Of a DNA stretch of 64,000 nucleotides, positions 1 through 9,714 are shown one piece after another. The stretch spans positions 832,430,160 through 832,494,159 of the forward strand of contig NC_081411.1 in the NCBI RefSeq assembly GCF_030272615.1, in the 5' to 3' direction. This stretch comes from Cryptomeria japonica (lineage: Eukaryota; Streptophyta; Pinopsida; Cupressales; Cupressaceae). Under the pieces are notes generated by a model that saw nothing but the letters and a program-made list of their open reading frames with translations, did not search any database and was not told where the DNA came from. The position numbers were made by a program, and so were the translations under genes. Every line of letters starts with the position of its first letter. The first letter of the stretch is position 1.

Positions 1-1116
1 ATGGAGGTTTATAGAAACAATCCAAATGTTGAGAACACAGACACTACAAACAACAATGCTACACACAATGACAATGTGGACAACTTTTCAATACAATCAG
101 CAGATATAGAAGAATCCATAATGAATCCTCATTTCAATAGATTGGTTGAAGAGATAATAAGGAGAGATCGACAATACTTCTTACACATGATGGCACAAAG
201 TGGAGCTAAAATACCTCATGACTTTGACATGTCTCAACTTATGGAAAATCGACCCTCGCAACAAACTCAATCCAACATGGATCAAAGGAGACCCAATAGT
301 GGAGGAAATAGAGGACCGAATATGATGCCTGAGTCACCATCAGTTTTGCTTCAAAAACCAGAAGTCCCACATACACAAGCTCAAACATATGATACTTACC
401 TTCGAAGACCATTATGGAAGCCTTATGCAGATAGATATGTTCAATCACATGCTCCAGCTATGGATCAACCAAAACAAGTGGATACTCAAAGGCATCCTCA
501 AAATTTGGACATAAGGAAACCTCATGTCAAATTTGGGGGCAACACAATGGAAAATGAAATGCCTATTGAATATGGTATATACACACAAAATAGATATGGG
601 GTTCCTCAACATGAAGCTATGCCAAGTGCTCCCTATATGCCACATCAATATAGACCTCCATATGGACATGTCTATGATCAGTATCATCCATACATGCAAC
701 AAGCTCCTCCTCAAATTGGCGTCCCAAACATGGGGTATGCTACAAGAAATAGATCTCCTCCCAAGAGCAATTTGGAGCAACAAATAAGAGATTTACAAAA
801 GAAAATGGAGGACATGAGTGCACCAAAACTAACATACACTATGAGAGACATATGTCCTTATCCATTTGATAAGAGCATCCCAATGCCTCCATTTCCTACA
901 CACTTTGTGATGCCAAAATTTGACAAGTATAGAGGAAAGGGAGACCCCAAGGCACACATACGACAATTTTTCATAGCCTGCATTGAGGTAGCGGCAGAAG
1001 AAACATATTTGATGAGGTTGTTCCCGCAGAGCTTAGGCGATCAAGCTATGGAATGGTTTTCTCAATTACCTCCTGGTATTAAGTCATGGGGAGACTTAGC
1101 AGAGGCATTCATTTAG
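1..1116 (+). CDS. gag: El-1 Gag, N-terminal part up to the capsid domain
   Basis: This 371-residue frame opens with ATG at the first base of the window, so a further upstream start cannot be excluded. Residues 1-250 are rich in N, Q, P and M and look disordered. Residues about 257-272 have heptad spacing suited to a coiled coil. From about residue 290 (CPYPFDKSI) to the end it matches the retrotransposon Gag capsid region, with the LFPQSLGDQAMEWFSQLP segment typical of plant Ty3 Gag. TAG at 1114-1116 interrupts the capsid; the same frame continues at once. El-3 35694-36704 is its homologue. Gag would form the cytoplasmic virus-like particle. Confidence 0.85.
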   Translation: MEVYRNNPNVENTDTTNNNATHNDNVDNFSIQSADIEESIMNPHFNRLVEEIIRRDRQYFLHMMAQSGAKIPHDFDMSQLMENRPSQQTQSNMDQRRPNSGGNRGPNMMPESPSVLLQKPEVPHTQAQTYDTYLRRPLWKPYADRYVQSHAPAMDQPKQVDTQRHPQNLDIRKPHVKFGGNTMENEMPIEYGIYTQNRYGVPQHEAMPSAPYMPHQYRPPYGHVYDQYHPYMQQAPPQIGVPNMGYATRNRSPPKSNLEQQIRDLQKKMEDMSAPKLTYTMRDICPYPFDKSIPMPPFPTHFVMPKFDKYRGKGDPKAHIRQFFIACIEVAAEETYLMRLFPQSLGDQAMEWFSQLPPGIKSWGDLAEAFI

Positions 1117-2370
1117 CATTTCTCCTACAACATAGAAATAGATATCTCAGTCACTACTTTGTGCAATACTAAGCAAAAGGAGGGAGAATCTTTTGCGTCA
1201 TTTTTACAAAGATGGAGAAATCTAGCCAGCAGATGCTCTTGTGAAATTCCCCAAAAACAAATGGTAGAAATGTTCACTCAAAACGTTAACAAAGATATTG
1301 GCTATGATCTAAGGAAAGCTTGTTTGTCCACCGTCAAGGATGTTATTGAAAAGGGCTTAGCAACAGAAAAGGTCCTAATTGAACAAGGATTCATCAAGCT
1401 ATTCAAGGAAAACAAAGATGACTTTAAAGGAAAAGACAAGCCAAGATTTTGTAATAAAAACAAGAACACAGTCAACGATGGCGTTGTTGATGCCAATACA
1501 GTGAAACCCAAGTTCATCTTTTCAGGATCAAGTTATACAAACAATCAAGTGAATACTCAAACAACTTCCAGATCACGAAGGAAGTACACTCCATTGGGAG
1601 AACCACTTGAATCAGTCTTCAAAAAGCTAGTGGTAAACAAAGTGATCACAGTTCCAGATTTTCCTCCATATGAACCAAAGGTCAAACCAAATTGGTGGAA
1701 TGATGATGAGTATTGTGAGTTTCATAAGAGCAAGGGTCATAAGACAGGAAATTGCCATCGACTGAAGAATATCATGCAAGATCTCATTGATAAAGGTGAC
1801 ATTGAGATTGAGGGACATTCGTCTAATCAAGAACATGAGATGTTTAAGGAACCATTCCCAAAGCATGACAAAGGAAAAGCCCAAGTCATAGATGATCAAG
1901 CCAACTATACTAGAGCACCTTACAACTATGACTCAACTATCAATCACATCTCAATGGATAATCATATCTCTACTATTACCATCAAGAACAAAAATCCTGA
2001 GAGTCCTCCTCAGAGACCCAAGATTGTTCTAAGAGGTGTGGGATCTTCGTCCGAGTCTACCTCCGAATGTCATGTAACAACTCATCAAGGTAAAATTACT
2101 CTGCCAGGTGCCTCCACTAAAAACACCTCTTCTTCATCTACTAAACCTGAGTATGACCTTGTAGAACAGTTAGGGAAGACACCCGCGCTCATCTCCATCC
2201 TTGAGCTCTTACGCATATCCCCTGCTCATAGAGCTATTCTTGACAAAATCTTGAGAGACACCGCCGTTCCTACCGATCTGAACATGGACCAGTTTCAAGC
2301 CATGGTGGGATATCTTTCCATTCCACATTCCCTTACATTCATAGAAGCTGATGACGCCTCCATAAGTTAG
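1117..2370 (+). CDS. gag: El-1 Gag, C-terminal capsid, zinc knuckle and linker
   Basis: The frame continues directly after the TAG at 1114. It starts with the rest of the capsid (motif GESFASFLQRWRNLA near 1189), then a basic region, then a zinc knuckle at 1714-1755 of the form C-x2-H-x4-H-x4-C, the CHHC variant usual in this group, which binds the genomic RNA. Near 2150-2260 is a helical segment with YDLVEQLGKTPALISILELL, conserved in El-2, El-3 and El-4 just before protease. TAG at 2368-2370 ends it; protease follows in the same frame. The upstream part of this segment (1117-1158) has no ATG and is read only by continuity. Confidence 0.85.
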   Translation, partial: HFSYNIEIDISVTTLCNTKQKEGESFASFLQRWRNLASRCSCEIPQKQMVEMFTQNVNKDIGYDLRKACLSTVKDVIEKGLATEKVLIEQGFIKLFKENKDDFKGKDKPRFCNKNKNTVNDGVVDANTVKPKFIFSGSSYTNNQVNTQTTSRSRRKYTPLGEPLESVFKKLVVNKVITVPDFPPYEPKVKPNWWNDDEYCEFHKSKGHKTGNCHRLKNIMQDLIDKGDIEIEGHSSNQEHEMFKEPFPKHDKGKAQVIDDQANYTRAPYNYDSTINHISMDNHISTITIKNKNPESPPQRPKIVLRGVGSSSESTSECHVTTHQGKITLPGASTKNTSSSSTKPEYDLVEQLGKTPALISILELLRISPAHRAILDKILRDTAVPTDLNMDQFQAMVGYLSIPHSLTFIEADDASIS

Positions 2371-4224
2371 CCACATAATGCACCATTACATATTGAAGCC
2401 TTCATACACAAGCATCGAATAAAGCGAGTCCTGATAGATGGAGGAGCTGGTCTAAACATTTGTACATTGAGCACCATTAAACAATTGGGATATTCCGATA
2501 AAGTTGTGAATTCAAAGAACCAAATTACCATCAAGGCATATGATGATGAAGAACGCTCATCCAAGGACACGGTCACCTTACCTCTAAGAATTGGGCCAGT
2601 TACAAAGGATGTGGTTTGTCAGGTCCTGGATTTGGATCTCACTTATAATATATTGCTAGGACGTCCTTGGATTCATGAAATGAGGGCAGTCCCATCGACA
2701 TATCACCAATGCATTAAGTTTCCTCATAATGGAGTCGAGGTAATAGTTAACGGTGATCCTAATCCATTCATATATTGTAATAACTTGAGATCACATACAG
2801 AGACCATCATTCCCAGTAATCGTGAAGCTGTTCCTTCTTCGGCATACATTGACCCTGAGTCATTAAAACCTTCGACATCAAAACAAGGTGAACTCAAAGG
2901 CAAATTTCAGGACAAAGGCATGGGAGAATACACTTTAAATCAGACCATGTATTTACGACAAGTCATGAGCTCTCCAAAAGAATTTGGAAGGCCACATCCT
3001 AACAAACAAACATTCATCATGACGCTCAAATGGGATCCTACTACCTTTCACAGATGGGGTGAATTGGAAGAGGAAGATTTATACAAAATGCTCTACAAAG
3101 ACATTGAAGAGGACACACATGATCAGATCAATATACCTTGTGAGAACTATGGCAAAGGCTTTAAGATTCTACAAAAATTCGGGTATGATGGAAAAAGCCC
3201 TCTTGGGTTACGCAAAGAAGGCGTCATGGAACCCCTACAACCTAAATTGACCATAAGAAGAGAATGCTCAAAGGGACTTGGTTTTCTGACTTCTAAGATC
3301 CACACTAAAAGGACAGAAGAGGCATCACGAATCAAAATTGCCAAAATTCAACAAGAAGATTGCTATTCCACAGACTCCAACGAATGGGAATGGGGTTCAG
3401 ACAAATCCTCCAGTGACTACGAGCTCACTGAGACATTCAGAGAGCCAGATGAACCCACAGAAGAAGAGGAGTTTTATAACAAACTCAGAGTTGGTCAAGA
3501 AACGACCCATGAGGAGTCTACACAGTCATTGTCTCGAGGTTCTAGGTCGAAATCACATAGGATGAGAACACCTGTTTCGGAATGCGCTACTAGTGATGAC
3601 AATTTGGATTCGCTTGCGATCGAAACTGATGAGGAGAGTGCCATCGATGACCTCGACGATTGCCTCGATATACCCGAATATAACCACATCTTCACTCTTA
3701 GCCCTGCAAACTCTGAAAACATTAAAGGCCTTCCCCTTGTTCATCCCCAACTCATTGACTGGGATTATGAAGGATCTGCACAATTTGACACATTTCAAAA
3801 TGACGAAGCTATTATTGACTATCTTGGCATACGCGATGATCTTCCCCCTGGGGACCACAAAGTAGGATACACCATAGAACTCAACAACATGGCATATTTT
3901 GGTGAGGGTGTCGGACCTTCCAGTCGCAAAAATGTGAAAATAAGAACAAAACAAGGGTCTTATGGCGAAAAACACACTGTGGCGCTATCTGACTCCAAAA
4001 AAGTAAAAAGAAAGGACGTATCTGAGGGTGAAAACCTCTCTGAGGCACCTGAAGATGGAAGGCTCGACATTCTCCCAGCATCATATGAGGAAAAATCATC
4101 CATGTTGGTAGAGGAGACTATCAAAACAAACATTGGTACAGAAGAGATTCCACACAACATATTCCTGGCTCAATCATTAACAGAGTCTGAAAGATCAAAA
4201 TTCATAAGCTTCTTCAAAGAATGA
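2371..4224 (+). CDS. pro: El-1 retropepsin-like protease plus G-patch and acidic linker
   Basis: The segment is in frame with Gag. The protease active site is D-G-G at 2437-2445 (VLIDGGAGLN), with a flap-like region and the conserved NILLGRPWIHEM near 2650. D-G-G instead of D-T/S-G is common in Tat-type proteases. About 170 residues later comes a glycine-rich G-patch (3148-3288), followed by a long Ser/Glu-rich linker and the EGENLSEAPEDG stretch at about 4024 that is shared with El-3. TGA at 4222-4224 ends it just before RT. The polyprotein would be cleaved by this protease in the particle. The first ATG of the uninterrupted frame is at 2467, downstream of the active site, so this is a fragment of a longer frame. 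Confidence 0.85.
   Translation, partial: PHNAPLHIEAFIHKHRIKRVLIDGGAGLNICTLSTIKQLGYSDKVVNSKNQITIKAYDDEERSSKDTVTLPLRIGPVTKDVVCQVLDLDLTYNILLGRPWIHEMRAVPSTYHQCIKFPHNGVEVIVNGDPNPFIYCNNLRSHTETIIPSNREAVPSSAYIDPESLKPSTSKQGELKGKFQDKGMGEYTLNQTMYLRQVMSSPKEFGRPHPNKQTFIMTLKWDPTTFHRWGELEEEDLYKMLYKDIEEDTHDQINIPCENYGKGFKILQKFGYDGKSPLGLRKEGVMEPLQPKLTIRRECSKGLGFLTSKIHTKRTEEASRIKIAKIQQEDCYSTDSNEWEWGSDKSSSDYELTETFREPDEPTEEEEFYNKLRVGQETTHEESTQSLSRGSRSKSHRMRTPVSECATSDDNLDSLAIETDEESAIDDLDDCLDIPEYNHIFTLSPANSENIKGLPLVHPQLIDWDYEGSAQFDTFQNDEAIIDYLGIRDDLPPGDHKVGYTIELNNMAYFGEGVGPSSRKNVKIRTKQGSYGEKHTVALSDSKKVKRKDVSEGENLSEAPEDGRLDILPASYEEKSSMLVEETIKTNIGTEEIPHNIFLAQSLTESERSKFISFFKE
3148..3288 (+). other. G-patch domain in El-1 polyprotein
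   Basis: The segment reads YGKGFKILQKFGYDG, a gap, then KEGVMEPLQ and ends KGLGF. Spacing of the glycines and aromatic residues follows the G-patch pattern (G-x-G, hydrophobic helix, G-aromatic, G-x-G-x4-G, then G-L-G about 15 residues later). G-patches bind RNA or activate DEAH helicases. Here one of the usual central glycines is replaced (GKSPLGL), so it is somewhat degenerate. Homologous segments occur in El-2, El-3 and El-4. Confidence 0.7.
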
Positions 4225-5043
4225 CAAATCAACTTTGCATGGTCATACGCTGATATGTCTAGACTAGATCCGGATTTGGTAATGCATCATCTGATAGTCA
4301 AACCAGGGGCAAAGCCAGTGAAACAGAAATTAAGGAAAATGCATCCACAAGTGGCATTACTAGTCAAAGTAGAGCTGGAGAAATTATTGGATGTCGGATT
4401 CATACACCCAATTGATTATCCCGAATGGATCTCTAATTTAGTACTTGTCAGCAAACCAGATCGCAGCATCAGAATATGTACAAATTTCAGAGACATCAAC
4501 AAAGCTTGTCCAAAGGATGACTTCCCATTACCAAATATCGACTTGATTGTTGATCTCACAATAGGTCATGAAATTCTATCATTAATGGATGGATTCTCTG
4601 GCTATAATCAGATAAGAATTGCACCCGAGAATCAACATAAAACATCATTCACTTGTTCGTGGGGAACTTTCTGTTGGAATGTCATGCCCTTTGGGCTAAA
4701 AAATGCAGGTGCTACATATCAAAGAGCGATGACTACTATCTTTCATGATCTCATGCATGTAACTGTGGAAGATTATGTTGATGACCTCTTGGTCAAATCA
4801 ATAGACAGAAATACACATTTGGACATACTTTCAGTTGCCTTTGATCGATTGGAAAAGTACAAGGTAGGATTAAACCCCAAGAAATGTGTCTTTGGAGTAA
4901 CCTCTAGGAAGCTCCTAGGATTCATCGTGTCCAAAAGAGGAATTGAAGCGGATCCAGCAAAAGTCAAGGCTATCTTGGACATGCCGCCACCCAGAAATAT
5001 CAGTCAACTTCGATCCTTACAAGGGAGACTCCAGTCTATATGA
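4225..5043 (+). CDS. pol: El-1 reverse transcriptase, fingers-palm-thumb
   Basis: The reading frame is that of protease. It contains the Ty3 RT signatures in order: the QKLRKMHP entry motif, DFRDIN-like segment (NFRDINKACPKDDFPLPNID, 4480-4540), the LMDGFSGYNQI block near 4590, the MPFGLKNAGATYQ block near 4690, and the catalytic YVDD at 4774-4785 followed by the GFIVSKRGI thumb segment. RT copies the element RNA into cDNA inside the particle. The catalytic residues are intact. TGA at 5041-5043 interrupts the connection to RNase H. Confidence 0.92.
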   Translation, partial: QINFAWSYADMSRLDPDLVMHHLIVKPGAKPVKQKLRKMHPQVALLVKVELEKLLDVGFIHPIDYPEWISNLVLVSKPDRSIRICTNFRDINKACPKDDFPLPNIDLIVDLTIGHEILSLMDGFSGYNQIRIAPENQHKTSFTCSWGTFCWNVMPFGLKNAGATYQRAMTTIFHDLMHVTVEDYVDDLLVKSIDRNTHLDILSVAFDRLEKYKVGLNPKKCVFGVTSRKLLGFIVSKRGIEADPAKVKAILDMPPPRNISQLRSLQGRLQSI

Positions 5044-5649
5044 AGATTCATAGCACAACTTGCAGATAAGTGTAATCTTTTCCAGCACCTACTACATAAA
5101 AACATCAAGTTCAAATGGGATGATAACTGTCAACAAGCTTTTCAGACACTCAAAGACTATCTTCTAAATCCACCAGTTCTGATGCCACCAGTTCTAGATC
5201 AACCACTATTATTATACATATCAGCTACTCCAACAGCACTGGGGGCACTCCTAGCACAACAAATAACTGACGGCAAGGAAAAAGCAGTATACTATATCAG
5301 TCGCACATTGGTGGGATATGAGCTAAACTACACACCAATCGAGCGTGCATGTCTCGCTGTGGTCTTTGCTTCACAGAAATTACGACATTATATGCTTACT
5401 CATAAGACTAAGTTGATTGCAAGAATTGATCCATTAAAATATCTTCTCAACAAAGCTACACTTACTGGGCGGCTGGCCAAATGGGTAATGATATTGAGTG
5501 AATTCGACATCGAGTATGTGGACAGAAAAGCAATAAAAGGACAAGCAATCGCGGATCAATTAGCAGATGCTCCCATGATAGATGATGCTCCTCTAAAGTC
5601 AGAATTTCCAGATGAATCCATTCTAACAATATCACATGCAAAGCCATGA
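5044..5649 (+). CDS. pol: El-1 first RNase H (Ty3-type)
   Basis: The frame continues past the TGA at 5041. It contains the tether and RNase H block: a hydrophobic PLLLYISATPTALGALLAQ strand (about 5206-5262), the YYISRTL strand, NYTPIERACLAVVFA helix and the IEYVDRKAIKGQAIADQLA tail. RNase H degrades the RNA strand of the RNA-DNA hybrid. In Tat elements this domain tends to be degenerate and is followed by a second RNase H; the same arrangement is seen here. TGA at 5647-5649 separates the two. Confidence 0.88.
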   Translation, partial: RFIAQLADKCNLFQHLLHKNIKFKWDDNCQQAFQTLKDYLLNPPVLMPPVLDQPLLLYISATPTALGALLAQQITDGKEKAVYYISRTLVGYELNYTPIERACLAVVFASQKLRHYMLTHKTKLIARIDPLKYLLNKATLTGRLAKWVMILSEFDIEYVDRKAIKGQAIADQLADAPMIDDAPLKSEFPDESILTISHAKP

Positions 5650-6450
5650 CAATTATACTTTGATGGTTCATACACACAGCATGGGGTAGGATCTGGTATT
5701 CTTTTTATAACTCCTCAAGGCGATTCTATACCAAAATCATACCGCTTATCATTTCCTTGCACCAACAATATAGCGGAATATGAGGCATTAACAATAGGAT
5801 TACGAATTGCAGTTCAATGGAAGATCCAGGAACTTCGTGTTTTTGGAGATTCCCAACTTGTTATCCGTCAAGCAACTGATGATTACCAAACAAAAGATGA
5901 AAAATTACTGCCTTATAAGCAAATGGTGGATGATCTGAAACAACACTTTACGAAGATAGATTTTGAGCAGATACCAAGAGAGCAGAATCGCGCCGCAGAT
6001 GCCATGGCTACAATTGCTTCACTAATTGACCTGCCTCAAAATGAAACCTGCTATGAGTTCCTGGTAGACAACTTGTTGGTTCCGTCATATGAGATCACTC
6101 CTACTGAAATGATATGTGTTGTTGGTCCCGAATCCCAGTTATATGGTTCCATCTCCACATACCTTCGCGACAATATCTTACCTCCTGATATATCAAACAA
6201 CCAACGCCACACTTTCATTCGCCAATCCTCTCGATATGTCATTTTAGCTGATATCCTATACCGGCGAGGTCTAGATGGCACTCTTCTTAGATGTTTAGAA
6301 AGCGACGAAGCTCAGATTGTGTTACGTGAAGTGCATGAAGGGATATGTGGTCCACATGCTAGTGGTCCTACCTTGGCCAAGAAACTCATCAGGATTGGAT
6401 ATTACTGGCCCAATATGGAAAAAGACTCATCAGTTTGTCAAGAAATGTAA
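5650..6450 (+). CDS. pol: El-1 second (archaeal-type) RNase H and start of integrase
   Basis: The frame is continuous with the previous one. From 5653 it reads LYFDGSYTQHGVGSG, then NNIAEYEAL, a GDSQLVIRQ block and NRAADAMA, giving the Asp, Glu, Asp, Asp set of an archaeal-type RNase H. From about 6260 the integrase N-terminal domain begins, with HEGICGPHASG supplying two zinc-binding histidines and the YYWPNM motif. A frameshift near 6430 moves the paired cysteines (KCKQC) into another frame, and TAA ends this frame at 6450. A dual RNase H marks the Tat group. Confidence 0.88.
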   Translation, partial: QLYFDGSYTQHGVGSGILFITPQGDSIPKSYRLSFPCTNNIAEYEALTIGLRIAVQWKIQELRVFGDSQLVIRQATDDYQTKDEKLLPYKQMVDDLKQHFTKIDFEQIPREQNRAADAMATIASLIDLPQNETCYEFLVDNLLVPSYEITPTEMICVVGPESQLYGSISTYLRDNILPPDISNNQRHTFIRQSSRYVILADILYRRGLDGTLLRCLESDEAQIVLREVHEGICGPHASGPTLAKKLIRIGYYWPNMEKDSSVCQEM

Positions 6451-7148
6451 GCAATGTCAAATTCATGGAGATCTCATACATGCACCAGCACAAGAACTAC
6501 AACCACTTGCGTCTCCTTGACCCTTTTGTCAGTGGGGACTCGATCTCATAGGCAAGATTGACCCTCCTTCTTCCAATGGTCATAAATTCATTATCACAGC
6601 CACAGAGTATTTCACAAAATGGATTGAAGCCATGCCTCTCACACAAGTCACTGGGAAACAAATTGCTACTTTCATCCTTAACTATATCATTTGCCGATAT
6701 GGTATTCCTAAGTCCATTATTTCTGATAACGGGCATCCCTTCAAAAATCAGGATGTTCGTGAACTCTGGGAGCGCTTCCATATCTCCCATCGTTTCTCCA
6801 CACCATATTACCCCAAGGTAATGGCCAAGCTGAGGCGTCTAATAAAACAATCCTTAAAATCCTCAAAAAGACAGTCGACGACGCTGGCCGTAATTGGCAT
6901 ATCCAACTCAATCCGGCACTTTGGGCCTACTGCACAAGTGTCAGCACACCTACAGGAGCTACACCATACTCACTTGTCTACGGCGCTGAAGCCATCTTGC
7001 CTATTGAGGTCGAGTTACCTTCTTTACGGGTCTCTTTGTGAAACATCATCAACGATGAAGATTACAGGGTCTCTCGCTTACAAGAACTAGAACTGCTGGA
7101 TGAACGGAGACAAACTGCTTTTAATCATCTTAAGGCTTACCAATAGTG
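6430..7148 (+). pseudogene. pol: El-1 integrase catalytic core, frameshifted
   Basis: After the frameshift the zinc-binding cysteines occur near 6450. The core starts with WGLDLIG (first Asp, codon 6542), then TEYFTKWIEA, SDNG (second Asp, codon 6725) and the TPYYP segment. One base is missing near 6813 relative to El-3, so the catalytic Glu (codon 6832) is in a different frame; the distance between second Asp and Glu is 107 bases instead of 108. Stops follow at 7038 and 7146. Integrase would join cDNA ends to host DNA. Confidence 0.85.
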
Positions 7149-7392
7149 AATGAGTCGTAGCTACAATCACAAGGTCAAGCCTCGCACATTTGAGGTAGGT
7201 GATTTGGTTCTCAGAAAAAACCCCAAGAATCAGCAAGACAGAGAGAAGAAGGGCAAGTTTGAACCAAACTGGCTTGGTCCTTACATCATCACAGCCGTAT
7301 ATGGATCTGGTGCATATCAGCTCTCTACTACAGAAGGTGAACCTTTGGAGGATCCTATCAACAGCATGCACCTTCGTAGGTTCTACACATAG
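7149..7392 (+). CDS. pol: El-1 integrase C-terminal domain, end of pol
   Basis: The 80-residue frame carries FEVGDLVLRK, the KFEPNWLGPYIITAVYGSGAYQL strand set and HLRRFYT at the end, the GPY/F-type C-terminal module of Ty3 integrases. It lacks an added chromodomain, as expected for Tat. TAG at 7390-7392 is the natural end of pol, and the same C-terminus is found in El-3 (42912) and El-2. Confidence 0.88.
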
Positions 7393-7481
7393 CTCATCGG
7401 AATATCCTAATTCAAAAATACAAAAAAATTTAAAAAAATTCAAAAAAACAAAAAAATTATAAAACAAAAAAATCGTTACTT

Positions 7482-7627
7482 GGTGAAAACCTGGCAAACA
7501 GGCGCCTTGTGACATAAAAAAAATTGAAAAATCAAAAAAAGTAAAGAGAAATAATTTCGTCCAACGGTGAAAACCACTTCAGTGGCGCCCTGGGCAAGTA
7601 CCATGGTGAAAACTGGGTTCCCAGCGC
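7482..7627 (+). other. Three GGTGAAAAC hairpin motifs after El-1 pol
   Basis: Three copies of GGTGAAAAC followed by a short perfect hairpin and then GCGCC lie at 7482-7506, 7566-7589 and 7605-7627. The stems differ (CCTG/CAGG; CCACT/AGTGG; CTGGG/CCCAG) while the flanks are the same, so pairing is kept although the bases change. The third copy also has an outer CATGG/CCATG stem. A relative lies at the same place in El-3. Role unknown. Confidence 0.6.
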
Positions 7628-9099
7628 CATGCGTAGAGACTTTGCTCCTCTCTCCTTCAGGATTCTCTTTCATCCTTTCACTTTGCACACACTCACAACT
7701 TATTCACTCACAATAAACTTACCCATTCCCATCATGGCTTGTTATTGATCTACCTAAGATTGGTTAACCATCCATAATAAACCTCCCTTTCCATCCATAA
7801 TAAATCAGATCCTATCTGTGGCTAAGGCAAAATCCTACGTCTAGTAATGGGTGTGGAACTAAGAACATCACATGTTTCGAGGAGTACAGTTTCTTCCAGC
7901 TTCCTTCAGTTTGTCCGCGCACAATCCGCAATAAAGAAGCATCTGCATCACAGATCCGCAATAAAGCAACATATGCATCGCAGATCTGCAATAAAGTTTC
8001 ATCTTCTCCTCAATAAAGTATCAGTTTCATGGATTCAGTCAGTTTCAGATGAGACACAACAGAAATAATGGGCTTCAACAAATCAAATCTTTCAACAGAC
8101 TCAGACAACAATATGGTTCAGTGCTATCTATCCTTTCTGTGAAAGTGAACATTGTGACCACAATCAAATACGACTTATACAAGTGATAAGAGACACTAAA
8201 CTTGAGGACTACAGTGGATGTTGGTGTCGAGTCTTGGTTTTCTTTTGATTTCATCTGTTTTGGTGACATGTCTTTTAGCTTTTCCGGGATGTCTTTGACT
8301 AGAGATTATATCTCCAGGATGTCTTTGACTAGAAAGGCGAGGATGGGGTATCGTCACCTATTTTCTTTGCTATCTTTGGATTGTCTTTTAGTACTACTAT
8401 GACTTGTCCAAGGATATGAGGACACTGTGAGTCTAGTATGAATTGGGGCATTCCTTGTTTGCGACTGTCTTGTCTCCATGCAAATAGGTACAATGACTTT
8501 TTGGGTCGAACATATACCTCGATTGTCATAACCTATTTTGCCATAATAAAGCTCAATGATGATAACGCACAAGAAGCTCTTTCACTTTCATATCTTCTGT
8601 CTTCCATCTCCCTTTCTTGGTTGACTTCCATCGTCCTTCTTGAGTCCACGTAGCCTGCTATCACATGACTGAGTATAATGACACACCAAAAACATTTGCA
8701 TTTCATATAGTTACACTTGCATTACCACATATAAGCATTTCATACATACATATAGATATCACAATTGCATCACATCCTGCACACAACACCTGTTAGCATA
8801 ATTTACATTTGCATTATCCTATTCATTTGCATTAGCATAACATATAAAACATAAAAGAACAAAAATATATTTGCATCATATACATATTTGCATCCATCAC
8901 ATAAAACATACATCATAGAACATCTCATCACATAAGGTAAACATGCATATAGCTGCTGCAAAAATGAATCATCTCTCATATATATAATCAAAATGTGTCA
9001 TGATACAATGATGTCAAAAATCATATGGCTACAAAATCACCTGCAGGTGTCTACAATACAAAAATGGTACAAATACTGATACAAGGGAGCCCTCTATGG
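7628..9099 (+). other. El-1 3' region between pol and the antisense gene
   Basis: No coding capacity is seen. It has many AATAAA motifs (7711, 7776, 7798 and the triplet at 7921-8010), a repeated GGATGTCTTTGACTAGA block (8286-8333), and an AT-rich stretch at 8680-8960 with frequent TTGCAT words. The AATAAA cluster could serve polyadenylation of a pol transcript, but this is inference. Confidence 0.4.
7921..8010 (+). repeat. Three tandem ~29-bp units with AATAAAG
   Basis: Three copies of a unit built on TCYGCAATAAAG followed by CAT and TGCATC. A fourth partial CAATAAAG follows at about 8014. Each unit has a poly(A)-signal-like AATAAA. Confidence 0.7.
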
Positions 9100-9507
9100 C
9101 TATGATGAACTCCCTCCCTCGGAGCCGCCTGGCCTTGACAGAGTCTGAGCTCTAGAAGGACCCACTCCAGGATCACCCTGCCTGTCTGGTGGTGGTGGAG
9201 GACCCATGACCCCACCACTAGATGCCTGCCTCCTCCGGCTCCCTCCCGTAGCCGTCGCTGTCCGCGATGGTCTATGGAAGCTCCTCGCCCACTGATCCGC
9301 TGGCACTGCACCATAGTACAAGTCCCTCCAGTAGCCTATCTCCTCTCCGGCTCGCAAGACATATGCATAGCCTGCCCCTGTGTCCTCTACCGCCTGTCTC
9401 CCCGCCCTTAGAGCTGTCTCGGCCTCCGTATAACGTTGGATAGCCTGGTCTCTCTCCCGCTCAGTATCTCTGAGCCTGATCCTGAGCTGATCCCTCTCCC
9501 TCTCCAA
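9100..9507 (-). CDS. Coiled-coil C-terminal end of the antisense PMD protein
   Basis: The frame runs ELERERDQLRIRL, DTERERDQAIQRY and TEAETALRAG, which has clear heptads, then GYAYVLRAGEEIGYWRDLYYG and a Pro/Ser/Gly-rich tail. It is probably the end of the antisense protein, since it continues the same direction just after the repetitive linker. The exact join to the previous segment is unclear because of stops and frame changes at 9508-9714. The role of the coil is unknown. Confidence 0.6.
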   Translation of the reverse strand: MERERDQLRIRLRDTERERDQAIQRYTEAETALRAGRQAVEDTGAGYAYVLRAGEEIGYWRDLYYGAVPADQWARSFHRPSRTATATGGSRRRQASSGGVMGPPPPPDRQGDPGVGPSRAQTLSRPGGSEGGSSS

Positions 9508-9714
9508 CTCCTGGATCTCGTCTGCCTGGCCCTGGTAGATCTCCGTCAGCTCTAGCAGCTCATCCTCCTCTGGATCCCCACCCTCAGCCTCTGCCTGTGG
9601 CTCTCCCTCTGCGGGTGCCCGCCCCTGTATCTGCCCCTGTACCTATCTCGGTGCCTGAATAGGTACCTGTCTCTGTGCATGCCTGGGTACCTGCACCTGT
9701 CTCTATCCCTGTGC

